Assembly (NCBI GenBank): GCA_019751475.1
Contig: JAIENH010000404.1
Location: 1-6,087 of the forward strand
Direction of reading: 5' to 3'
DNA from: Cyclobacteriaceae bacterium
GTDB lineage: Bacteria; Bacteroidota; Bacteroidia; Cytophagales; Cyclobacteriaceae
DNA length: 6,087 nt
In this document: one piece after another, positions 1 to 6,087 of the stretch
Position numbering within the stretch: the stretch's first letter is position 1
Layout: each line of letters opens with the position of its first letter
Made by a program: the position numbers and the translations under genes
Notes under the pieces: model-generated
Database searches by the model: none
What the model saw: the letters and a program-made list of their open reading frames with translations, nothing else
What the model was told of the DNA's origin: nothing

Positions 1-460
1 CAAACAACCGGATATTCGCCAGGCTCACAAACCAGCAACGTTCACCGTCTTTCACAAACACCTGGTCTTCCAGACCCAACTTTTGATCACGGCCACGACC
101 CGAGCGTGTGCGTTCCTTCTCCTGAATTTTATGCACGGCTTCGGCCAACCGCTCTGCGGTTATAGGCTTTAACAAATAATCGAGCGCACTGACTTCAAAA
201 GCCTTCAGGGCAAACTCATCGTAGGCCGTGGTAAACACTACCATTGGCACGGTGTCCAATGACTCAAGCAATTGAAAACCTGTACGACCTGGCATTTGGA
301 TGTCCAGAAAGAGCAGGTCTGGATTCAAGTCAGTGATCATCTGCTCGGCCTCGTCTGCATTTTGAGCCTCACCTGCTATCTCGATGGAAGGATGCTCCTC
401 CAAAAGTTTCATCAGTTCTTTTCGCGCCAGGCGCTCGTCATCAATTATCAGTGCTTTCAT
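1..460 (-). CDS. LytTR-family response regulator, C-terminus cut off by the window edge
   Basis: Cytoplasmic DNA-binding response regulator, read leftward from an ATG at 460; 153 codons are present and the frame is open at base 1. Residues 1-115 form a receiver domain: MKALIIDDE gives the acidic pair D7/D8, the phospho-acceptor is D53 in LFLDIQMP, the switch threonine lies in FTTAYDE (T77/T78), and K98 is in the LLKP motif. A basic linker (about 116-127, rich in Arg/Lys) leads into VFVKDGERCWFVSLANIR (134 onward), which matches the first strands of a LytTR (LytR/AlgR) DNA-binding domain; the remainder of that domain, normally about 100 residues in total, lies outside the window. It starts 32 bases after the stop of the kinase gene on the same strand, so the two are almost certainly an operon and cognate partners. 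No Shine-Dalgarno is visible; the bases before the ATG are A/T-rich, as is common in Bacteroidota. The target genes cannot be told from this sequence. Confidence 0.94.
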   Translation of the reverse strand, partial: MKALIIDDERLARKELMKLLEEHPSIEIAGEAQNADEAEQMITDLNPDLLFLDIQMPGRTGFQLLESLDTVPMVVFTTAYDEFALKAFEVSALDYLLKPITAERLAEAVHKIQEKERTRSGRGRDQKLGLEDQVFVKDGERCWFVSLANIRLF

Positions 461-492
461 ATTAATTTTAATTGTAAACAGTCTTTCCAGTG

Positions 493-1533
493 CTAATGCA
501 AGTGCGGTATTTCTATTTCGGTTAAAACAAAAGTATTGTTTTCGGATAAGATTCTAAAAGAAGCCTTGTCACCATATATCAGGCGCAGGCGCTGCCGCGT
601 GTTCTCCAGCCCTAGACCCGTCTCTTTGCCAGAACCATTGGTATAGTGCCCGCTATTGCGAATTTGGATGCTGAGTCGATCGTCTTTTACGATGCTCTTC
701 ATTTGAATAAGACCACCGGCTGTCAGTTTTGAAATGCCATGCTTAATGCCATTCTCCACAAGAGTCTGTACCATGAGGGGTGGCACCAGGAAATCTAGCG
801 AAAGCGGGTCAATCTCAAATTCCGTTTTCAGGCGCTCTTCAAACCGGATGCTCTCCAACCCCAGGTAATCGTTGACTATTTTTAATTCGTCTTCAAACTT
901 GGTGAGACCCCGCTTGCCGGTGGTGAGTGAATTTCTCAGAATATTTGAGAGCTGGTTAATGGCGCGCTTCGCTTTGGCTGGGTTTTCATCCACCAGTGCG
1001 CGGATGCTGTTAAGGGCATTGAAGATAAAATGTGGGTTGAGTTGCGATTTTAAATTGCTCAATTCAATTTCTTTGATGGAGGCCTCCAACTTCAGTGAAG
1101 TGTTGTATCGCTCGAAGTAATTGTACACAAAGTAGAGCACGCACCACAAAAAAAAGATGAGTGCATACACAGAGGTAAGTCCAAGTATGTTGCGAACATC
1201 CCAGGCTACGCTGCTATTGAAAAGGCCCAACGGGATGGAGATAGGAAGTCGCAGAAAATACATGATAAATCCGAGCACAATCACGCTGCCAATCACTCGC
1301 GGTATCAACACGGCCATGCCAGCACTCAGCCAGCGCCAGCGATTGATCAACTCCCGAAAAATGTGCGTGATGAGCAGGTAGAACACCGACTCATACGTAA
1401 GAAAAATAATTCTCTGCGCACTTACAGCCTGCTCATTAGAAACAAACACGCTGCCGATGATTTGGGCCAGGGCATAAAAAGTCCATCCTCCGATCTGGAG
1501 TGTCCAGTATAGACGCCTTTTATTATTTACCAT
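493..1533 (-). CDS. LytS/YehU-type sensor histidine kinase (His_kinase + HATPase_c), membrane bound
   Basis: Sensor kinase of 346 residues that should autophosphorylate and pass phosphate to the LytTR regulator encoded 32 bases downstream. Four hydrophobic segments are visible at about 10-31, 42-60, 73-96 and 116-140, giving an inner-membrane sensor with no sizeable extracytoplasmic domain; the signal is unknown. A short coiled-coil-like linker (141-162) precedes the His_kinase motif LKSQLNPHFIFNALNSI with the phosphorylatable H168. The ATPase part has an N-box, LVENGIKHGI (N261, H265), and a G-box, TGLGLENTRQRL (305-316). Length and architecture are normal for the family. The ATG at 1533 is preferred because MVNNKRRLYWTLQIGGW is the usual beginning of these proteins and the next methionine (73) would remove two helices. 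A TAnnTTTG promoter element ends only 7 bases before the ATG, so the mRNA leader must be very short. All key residues are intact. Confidence 0.95.
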   Translation of the reverse strand: MVNNKRRLYWTLQIGGWTFYALAQIIGSVFVSNEQAVSAQRIIFLTYESVFYLLITHIFRELINRWRWLSAGMAVLIPRVIGSVIVLGFIMYFLRLPISIPLGLFNSSVAWDVRNILGLTSVYALIFFLWCVLYFVYNYFERYNTSLKLEASIKEIELSNLKSQLNPHFIFNALNSIRALVDENPAKAKRAINQLSNILRNSLTTGKRGLTKFEDELKIVNDYLGLESIRFEERLKTEFEIDPLSLDFLVPPLMVQTLVENGIKHGISKLTAGGLIQMKSIVKDDRLSIQIRNSGHYTNGSGKETGLGLENTRQRLRLIYGDKASFRILSENNTFVLTEIEIPHLH

Positions 1534-1540
1534 GCCGCTG

Positions 1541-1570
1541 CAAAGGTAGGGAATCGGTCATGGTGCCGAA
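1541..1570 (-). promoter_or_regulatory. Probable Bacteroidota-type promoter of the kinase-regulator operon
   Basis: On the minus strand TACCTTTG (1548-1541) matches the Bacteroidota -7 consensus TAnnTTTG exactly. About 19 bases upstream is TTC (1570-1568), a one-mismatch fit to the -33 TTG element. The spacing fits the known primary sigma-factor promoters of this phylum. Transcription would begin at about 1536-1538, leaving only a few bases before the ATG at 1533. The exact -7 match is seen; the activity is inferred. Confidence 0.5.
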
Positions 1571-1609
1571 CGATAGTTTTATAAACGGCTTAAGACAAAC
1601 GAATCTTAT

Positions 1610-1717
1610 CCCGCAGATATCGCGGATTAAATAAAATGCACGCAGATTTACGCTGAAATTTCTAAACCTATTTTCAGCGTAATCAGCGGAAGTCTTCAAT
1701 CTGCGAAAATCTGCGGG
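1610..1717. repeat. Imperfect 108-bp palindrome made of eight degenerate CGCnGATT-type units
   Basis: The plus-strand left arm has four copies of a 10-base unit of the form CGC(A/T/G)GATTTA starting at 1611, 1621, 1641 and 1651. The right arm has four copies in the opposite orientation, reading leftward from about 1715, 1705, 1688 and 1679. The inner stem ACGCTGAAA (1650-1658) pairs perfectly with 1672-1680 around a 13-base loop. The outer arms 1610-1628 and 1698-1717 pair with one bulge and a few mismatches. It sits between uvrA and the kinase gene and could form a long RNA or DNA hairpin. It starts 35 bases after the uvrA stop on the transcribed strand, so it could serve as the 3' end or terminator of uvrA mRNA, although no clear T-tract follows it. 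It resembles dispersed extragenic repeats rich in CGCAGATT seen in Bacteroidota genomes; that comparison is from memory. Confidence 0.75.
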
Positions 1718-1751
1718 AGAAAATTTAGATGCGTCTGCCTTGATAAACAGT

Positions 1752-4604
1752 TTACCTTTTCAATTCTTGTTTTAAATACTTGCCTGTGTAGCCTGCAGGA
1801 TTTTTGGAGACCTGATCAGGTGTACCGGTGGCAATGATGCGACCACCTCGTTCACCACCCTCTGGCCCAAGATCTATAATGTGATCGGCCGTTTTGATAA
1901 TGTCCATGTTGTGCTCAATGACCAACACCGTGTTGCCCTTGTTCACCAGCTTCTGTAATACATCCAGGAGGTGGGCAATGTCTTGAAAATGCAGACCGGT
2001 AGTCGGCTCATCCAGGATGTAGAGTGTTTTGCCGGTGTCGCGTTTGCTCAATTCGGTGGCCAGTTTCACTCGCTGGGCCTCCCCGCCCGAAAGTGTGGTG
2101 GCATGCTGGCCTAAGGATATGTAGCCAAGACCTACATCATGCAATGTCTCTATCTTCCGGAGTATCTTCGGTTGATTTTCAAAAAATGTCACCGCTTCCT
2201 CCACAGTCATGTCGAGCACATCGCTGATGGATTTTCCTTTGAAGCGCACCTCCAATGTCTCACGATTGTAGCGCTTGCCTTTGCACGTTTCACAACTTAC
2301 GTACACGTCCGGCAAAAATTCCATTTCAATTAATCGAAGACCTGCCCCTTCACACGTCTCGCAGCGCCCGCCTTTTACGTTGAAAGAAAACCGCCCGGGT
2401 TTGTAGCCACGAATTTTTGCTTCCGGCAATTGCGCAAACAAATCGCGGATGTCAGAAAAGACAGTAGTATAGGTTGCAGGGTTGGAGCGCGGAGTACGCC
2501 CGATAGGCGATTGATCAACCTCTATTACTTTGTCGATCAGCTTAAGGCCTTCTACTTTTTTGTGAGGCAGCGGCTCTGTTCTTGAATTGAAAAAATACTT
2601 GTTCAATATCGGGAACAGCGTCTCGTGTATGAGCGTAGATTTACCACTACCTGACACTCCCGTAACACAGGTAAAGGTGCCGAGTGGAATATGCAGGTCT
2701 ACATTTTTGAGGTTGTTGCCAGATGCACCCACGAGCGAAAGTGTTTCACCATTTCCTTTTCGCTTATCCTTTGAATACGGCATGGCCAACGCACCGTTTA
2801 GGTATTGTGACGTGGTGCTGTTGTTTTTGATAAACTCTTCAGGCGGGCCTGCGGCTACTACCTGACCTCCGTGACGCCCCGCGCCCGGCCCCACATCAAT
2901 AATGTAGTCTGACTCGAGCATCATGTCTTTGTCGTGCTCCACCACCACCACAGAGTTACCGAGGTTGCGAAGATCCTTAAGCGCTTTGATGAGTTTAACG
3001 TTATCACGGGCGTGCAAGCCAATACTTGGCTCATCGAGGATGTAGAGCACACCCACCAACTGGGTGCCAATCTGCGTGGCCAGCCGAATGCGCTGCGCCT
3101 CTCCTCCACTCAAGGTGCGCAGAGGTCGGTCCAGGTCGAGGTATTCCAACCCTACATCCAACAAAAAGCCAATGCGTTTGCGGATCTCTTTCAGAATTTC
3201 CGTGGCAATTACCCGCTGCTTGTCATTCAGTCGATCTTCCAGTTTGTCAAACCATTTCCGTAAGGCGGTGATATCTAATTTTGACAGCTCGGCTATGTTC
3301 TTGTTGTCAATCTTGAAATGGAGCGGCTCCTTCTTCAATCGCGCCCCATGGCATTCCGGGCAGATTTTCGTAATGGTAAAATCTTCGACCCATTTTTTTA
3401 CGTTGTCAGTCCCTTCATCTTTTAGCTTCTGCAGAAAACTGATAATGCCTTCGAACTTGGTGTTCCATTCCGTGCCGGGGTATTTCACCGAAGGCACCGC
3501 TACCGGCACATCGTCACCATACAAGAGAGTCTTGAGTACTTCTTTGGGAATTTCTTTTACGGGTGATGTCAGCGAAAGCTTGTGGCGTTTCAACACCGCC
3601 TCTACTTTTTTGAATATCCAGATGTCGCGGTATTCGCCCAGCGGTAAGATGGCGCCTCGCGCAATACTGAGCTTCTTATCAGGAATCACAGAATCTTCCG
3701 TGATCTCTTCCACCACGCCAAGGCCGTTGCAAACCGGGCAGGCCCCGTATGGGGAATTAAATGAAAAAAGATTAGGTGCAGGTTCATCGTATGAAAGACC
3801 GGTGAGCGGGTCCATCAAAAACTTGGAGAAGTGATGCACTTTACCGTTTTCTTCTAATAGCATCACCACGCCTTTACCTTCTTTCATGGCCCGAGCCAAC
3901 GACTGCCCGATGCGGAACCGGTCTTTCTCATCGGCTACAATACGGTCAACAACAATTTCTATATCGTGGATTTTGTACCGGTCCACTTGCATTTTGGCGG
4001 TAATGTCTTTCACCTCGCCATCGATGCGCACTTTGCTGTAGCCGCTTTTCCTGATTTGCACAAACAACTCGCGGTAGTGGCCTTTGCGACCTTTCACCAC
4101 CGGTGCCAACAGGGTAAGTTTCTTCTGATTGAAATGTTGAAATATTCCGTTAAGGATTTGTTCTTCTGTCTGGCGCACCATTTTCTCACCCGACAAATAC
4201 GAATACGCCTCTCCCGCCCGGGCGAAAAGCAGGCGCATGAAGTCGTAGATTTCTGTCACCGTACCCACCGTGGAGCGCGGATTGCGCGAAGTGGTTTTTT
4301 GCTCAATGGAAATAACCGGGCTCAGGCCATTAATCTTATCAACATCCGGTCGCTCAAGACTGCCGATGAAACCACGGGCGTACGCGGAAAAGCTCTCCAT
4401 GTACCTGCGTTGACCTTCCGCATAGATGGTATCAAAAGCCAGCGATGATTTTCCACTTCCGCTGATACCGGTAATGACTACCAGCCTATTGCGTGGAAAG
4501 GAGACGCTAATGTTCTTCAGGTTGTGCTCGCGGGCACCAATAACTTCGATACGTTCTTCACCGGGCGTGGCAGTCGGTTTTTTCTGGAGGAGAGATTTTT
4601 GCAT
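1752..4604 (-). CDS. uvrA: UvrA, excinuclease ABC subunit A
   Basis: DNA-damage recognition ATPase of nucleotide excision repair; as a dimer it loads UvrB at lesions in the cytoplasm. Numbering from the ATG at 4604 gives 950 residues, a normal length. It has two ABC ATPase halves: Walker [10 protein letters not shown] (46-54) with signature LSGGE (498-502) and Walker B ILDEP (522-526); then Walker [10 protein letters not shown] (649-657), LSGGE (838-842) and ILDEP (863-867). The region at about 128-245 corresponds to the UvrB-binding insertion, so this is a UvrA1-type protein, not the shorter UvrA2. The C-terminal zinc finger is intact (C748, C751, C771, C774). The N-terminal zinc module keeps C289/C292, but its first CxxC is DPLT (265-268). 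A further CPEC pair is at 415-418. The frame extends nine bases further to a GTG at 4613 (953 residues), but that codon directly follows an in-frame TAG, and AGGTG lies six bases before the ATG, so the ATG is preferred. Confidence 0.97.
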   Translation of the reverse strand: MQKSLLQKKPTATPGEERIEVIGAREHNLKNISVSFPRNRLVVITGISGSGKSSLAFDTIYAEGQRRYMESFSAYARGFIGSLERPDVDKINGLSPVISIEQKTTSRNPRSTVGTVTEIYDFMRLLFARAGEAYSYLSGEKMVRQTEEQILNGIFQHFNQKKLTLLAPVVKGRKGHYRELFVQIRKSGYSKVRIDGEVKDITAKMQVDRYKIHDIEIVVDRIVADEKDRFRIGQSLARAMKEGKGVVMLLEENGKVHHFSKFLMDPLTGLSYDEPAPNLFSFNSPYGACPVCNGLGVVEEITEDSVIPDKKLSIARGAILPLGEYRDIWIFKKVEAVLKRHKLSLTSPVKEIPKEVLKTLLYGDDVPVAVPSVKYPGTEWNTKFEGIISFLQKLKDEGTDNVKKWVEDFTITKICPECHGARLKKEPLHFKIDNKNIAELSKLDITALRKWFDKLEDRLNDKQRVIATEILKEIRKRIGFLLDVGLEYLDLDRPLRTLSGGEAQRIRLATQIGTQLVGVLYILDEPSIGLHARDNVKLIKALKDLRNLGNSVVVVEHDKDMMLESDYIIDVGPGAGRHGGQVVAAGPPEEFIKNNSTTSQYLNGALAMPYSKDKRKGNGETLSLVGASGNNLKNVDLHIPLGTFTCVTGVSGSGKSTLIHETLFPILNKYFFNSRTEPLPHKKVEGLKLIDKVIEVDQSPIGRTPRSNPATYTTVFSDIRDLFAQLPEAKIRGYKPGRFSFNVKGGRCETCEGAGLRLIEMEFLPDVYVSCETCKGKRYNRETLEVRFKGKSISDVLDMTVEEAVTFFENQPKILRKIETLHDVGLGYISLGQHATTLSGGEAQRVKLATELSKRDTGKTLYILDEPTTGLHFQDIAHLLDVLQKLVNKGNTVLVIEHNMDIIKTADHIIDLGPEGGERGGRIIATGTPDQVSKNPAGYTGKYLKQELKR

Positions 4605-4610
4605 GATGGA

Positions 4611-4615
4611 CACCT
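4611..4615 (-). promoter_or_regulatory. Shine-Dalgarno-like site that supports the uvrA ATG start
   Basis: AGGTG on the minus strand lies six bases before the ATG at 4604, a good distance for a ribosome binding site. The GTG at 4613-4611, the outermost possible start, overlaps this element and follows a TAG stop (4616-4614) immediately, so it has no upstream site of its own. The match is partial, and Shine-Dalgarno use is weak in Bacteroidota. Confidence 0.4.
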
Positions 4616-4674
4616 AAGGAATACAAAAATCCGGCACGGAATGTTGCGTTTGAAGAAATAAACTTATTTGTGGG

Positions 4675-5418
4675 TCAGGCCACACCCTTCACCAGGAAAC
4701 GCTCCAGGTCTTTGAGCTTCAGGAAGCCTTCATAGTAGGATTTACCAAAAATCACGGCAAAGATGCCCATCTCATTCAGTCGCTGGATGTCATCAACCCC
4801 ACGCACGCCACCGCTGGCAAGCACCTGCAGATCCGGAAACGTTTCGCGTATCTCCTGGTAGAATGAAAAGGCCGGGCCCTCCATCACACCGTCACGCGAA
4901 ATATCGGTGCACTTGGCATACTTCAACCCTTTTTCATAGAAAAAACCGATGTGGTCATACAGCTTGAGATCAGATTTCTTTTGCCAGCCGCGGAAGGCTA
5001 CCTGCTTGGAGGTGATGTCAGTAACATCCGCGCTAAGCGTGATCTTCTCGCGCCCAAACGACACGATCCAGGACGCAAACAATTCAGGATTTGTGATGGC
5101 AATACTGGAGGCCGTAATATAATCTGCGCCATATTCGTAGGCACTGCTGATATCGCCATCGTTGCTAATTCCCCCGGTAAAATCAATCTTCAAATCCGTA
5201 TGGTTGGCGATGGCCTCAATCACGTGGAAATTTCTCGGGCTGCCCCGCTCAGCACCATCCAAGTCTACCAGGTGCACTACGTCAATGCCGTGGTCTTCAA
5301 ATCGCTTGGCCAGGTCAAGGGGGTTTTCATCATAGGCTTTTTCACTGGTCGGGTCGCCTTTACGCATTTTGACTACCCGGCCTTTACGAATGGCAATGGA
5401 TGGTATTACTTGGATCAT
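4675..5418 (-). CDS. HisA-family TIM-barrel protein (ProFAR isomerase-like) lacking the catalytic Asp
   Basis: A 247-residue protein clearly homologous to HisA, the phosphoribosylformimino-5-aminoimidazole carboxamide ribotide isomerase of histidine synthesis; length and colinearity are normal. The C-terminal half is well conserved: D131 in LSADVTD (expected general acid), GW at 144-145, CTDISRDG (170-177), LASGGV (200-205) and IFGKSYYEG (223-231). The N-terminal half is altered at active-site positions: the family IPAID motif is IPSIA, so the general-base Asp is Ala9; VRLxQGD is VKMRKGD (17-22); the phosphate loop GGGI is TGGI (81-84); and the IG(S/T) loop is ASS (103-105). The ATG at 5418 is chosen because MIQVIP matches the usual HisA N-terminus; an in-frame TTG at 5436 would add six residues. 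No other his gene is adjacent, and uvrA follows 70 bases downstream on the same strand. Automatic annotation would probably call it hisA. I infer a paralogue whose canonical isomerase activity is doubtful; its substrate is unknown. Confidence 0.88.
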   Translation of the reverse strand: MIQVIPSIAIRKGRVVKMRKGDPTSEKAYDENPLDLAKRFEDHGIDVVHLVDLDGAERGSPRNFHVIEAIANHTDLKIDFTGGISNDGDISSAYEYGADYITASSIAITNPELFASWIVSFGREKITLSADVTDITSKQVAFRGWQKKSDLKLYDHIGFFYEKGLKYAKCTDISRDGVMEGPAFSFYQEIRETFPDLQVLASGGVRGVDDIQRLNEMGIFAVIFGKSYYEGFLKLKDLERFLVKGVA

Positions 5419-5491
5419 CGTCTCTAAACTATGCAATTTCTTTAAGTAGCTAAAATTACTCAGCGATTTTTAGATTACTTCACGGGTATTG

Positions 5492-5504
5492 GCAAAACTT
5501 TTGC
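5492..5504. promoter_or_regulatory. Short perfect palindrome in the divergent intergenic region, possible operator
   Basis: GCAAAACTTTTGC is a perfect inverted repeat with 6-base arms around one central base, lying in the 110-base gap between the divergent HisA-like and PD40 genes. On either strand it gives AAnnTTTG, one mismatch from the Bacteroidota -7 element, but no -33 TTG stands at the right distance on either side. It could be an operator or promoter part, or chance in A/T-rich DNA. Nothing else recognisable was found in this gap. Confidence 0.25.
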
Positions 5505-5528
5505 ATTTTATTCAACTAATTTTAGTGA

Positions 5529-6087
5529 ATGAAGACTACCGTCCCGCTGCTGCTCCTTTTTCTGCTGGTCTCTACACATACATGGGGTCAGGCGAAGCTG
5601 CGAAAGTTGGCCGCCAACATCAACCACCCTGCTATTAATAATTATGCGCCCTTCGTGAGCTTTGACGGCAACTCTATGGTGTACATAGCCGATGTTGCCG
5701 AAGACAACGCCCTGACCATGAATTTTACCGTGAAGGATGGCGTGAATTGGCGAGACCCTGTAATACTGCCCCGGTCAATAAATACCCGGCTGAATTTTAT
5801 GAAGGGCTTTGCCCTCAGCACGGATGGGAAGACGCTTTATATCACCAATGCCAGAAACAATGGCCTGGGTGGATTTGACATCTACAGCAGCCAACTCACC
5901 GGCACACAATGGTCAGAGCCAGTTAATTTGGGGTTGCCCATAAACTCCAAAGGTCAGGAAGGCTGTCCCTCACTCTCCATGGATGGGAACACGATGTACT
6001 TCATGCGTTGTGAGAAAATGGATTTCACCAAAGCCGACAATTGCAAACTCATGATGGCCACCAGACGAAATACAGGCGTTTGGAATG
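5529..6087 (+). CDS. Secreted PD40/TolB-like beta-propeller protein, C-terminus cut off by the window edge
   Basis: An open frame starts at ATG 5529 and continues to the last base; 186 codons are present. Residues 1-20 form a signal peptide: K2, then the hydrophobic stretch PLLLLFLLV, with likely cleavage before Q21 (TWG|Q), so the protein is exported to the periplasm or outer membrane. The mature part shows three PD40 (WD40-like) strands with the typical S-x-D-G motif: SFDG (44-47) followed by MVYIAD, STDG (97-100) followed by KTLYIT, and SMDG (150-153) followed by NTMYFMR. GGFDIYSS (114-121) and WSEPVNLG (128-135) are the standard connecting strands. In Bacteroidota such propellers often precede an OmpA-like peptidoglycan-binding domain or occur in gliding or type IX secretion-associated proteins; whether that applies here lies beyond the window. 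The gene is divergent from the HisA-like gene. No Shine-Dalgarno is visible (TTTTAGTGA before the ATG). Substrate or partner is unknown. Confidence 0.9.
   Translation, partial: MKTTVPLLLLFLLVSTHTWGQAKLRKLAANINHPAINNYAPFVSFDGNSMVYIADVAEDNALTMNFTVKDGVNWRDPVILPRSINTRLNFMKGFALSTDGKTLYITNARNNGLGGFDIYSSQLTGTQWSEPVNLGLPINSKGQEGCPSLSMDGNTMYFMRCEKMDFTKADNCKLMMATRRNTGVWN

Noticed and set aside
2940..2954. CCACCACCACCAC run that reads as poly-His on the plus strand
   Set aside because: On the minus strand it encodes the VVVV of the SVVVVEHD strand of UvrA just after the first Walker B; it is not an independent repeat or metal-binding peptide.
3064..3834. A 256-codon open frame on the plus strand, antisense to uvrA
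   Set aside because: It lies wholly inside the uvrA coding region, has low-complexity Ser/Arg-rich composition typical of a reverse-frame shadow, and shows no recognisable domain.
3966..4448. A 160-codon open frame on the plus strand, antisense to uvrA
   Set aside because: It is a shadow of conserved UvrA sequence with no domain; the uvrA frame explains the coding signal.
4628..4644. Possible small rho-independent terminator before uvrA (TCCGTGCCGGA followed by TTTTT on the minus strand)
   Set aside because: The stem has only four base pairs and a three-base loop, too weak to support a terminator call.
4951..5427. A 158-codon open frame on the plus strand, antisense to the HisA-like gene
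   Set aside because: It overlaps a clearly conserved TIM-barrel gene on the opposite strand and has no family resemblance of its own.
5517..5525. TAATTTTAG as a -7 promoter element for the PD40 gene
   Set aside because: It has a mismatch to TAnnTTTG, lies directly against the start codon, and no TTG is found at the expected distance upstream (nearest copies give gaps of about 13 and 25 bases).

Overview
The window looks like chromosomal DNA of a Bacteroidota bacterium, probably of the Cytophagia/Chitinophagia type. The evidence is a LytS-type kinase paired with a LytTR response regulator, A/T-rich start regions with weak or no Shine-Dalgarno sequence, a TAnnTTTG promoter element in front of the kinase, and a secreted PD40 beta-propeller protein with a GQ-type signal cleavage site. 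This is inference from family and promoter style; there is no rRNA or other taxonomic marker here.

Layout from left to right: positions 1-460 (minus) hold the N-terminal 153 codons of a LytTR response regulator that runs off the left edge. Positions 493-1533 (minus) hold its partner, a four-helix membrane LytS/YehU-type histidine kinase, so these two form a two-component operon read kinase first. The 218-base gap 1534-1751 contains the kinase promoter and a long imperfect palindrome built from a degenerate 10-base unit. Positions 1752-4604 (minus) are uvrA, the damage-recognition ATPase of nucleotide excision repair. Positions 4675-5418 (minus) are a HisA-family TIM-barrel protein whose catalytic aspartate is replaced by alanine. 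From 5529 a plus-strand gene starts divergently and runs off the right edge: a secreted PD40/TolB-like repeat protein. The 110-base gap between the last two genes (5419-5528) holds a short perfect palindrome but no convincing promoter.

The genes do not form one pathway. The kinase and regulator work together in signalling. The HisA-like gene and uvrA are co-oriented 70 bases apart and may share a transcript, but no functional link is evident. No mobile element, CRISPR array, tRNA or rRNA was seen. The points most worth a second look are the HisA paralogue with altered active-site residues in its N-terminal half, the UvrA with a degraded first zinc module, the palindromic repeat, and a near-leaderless kinase promoter.
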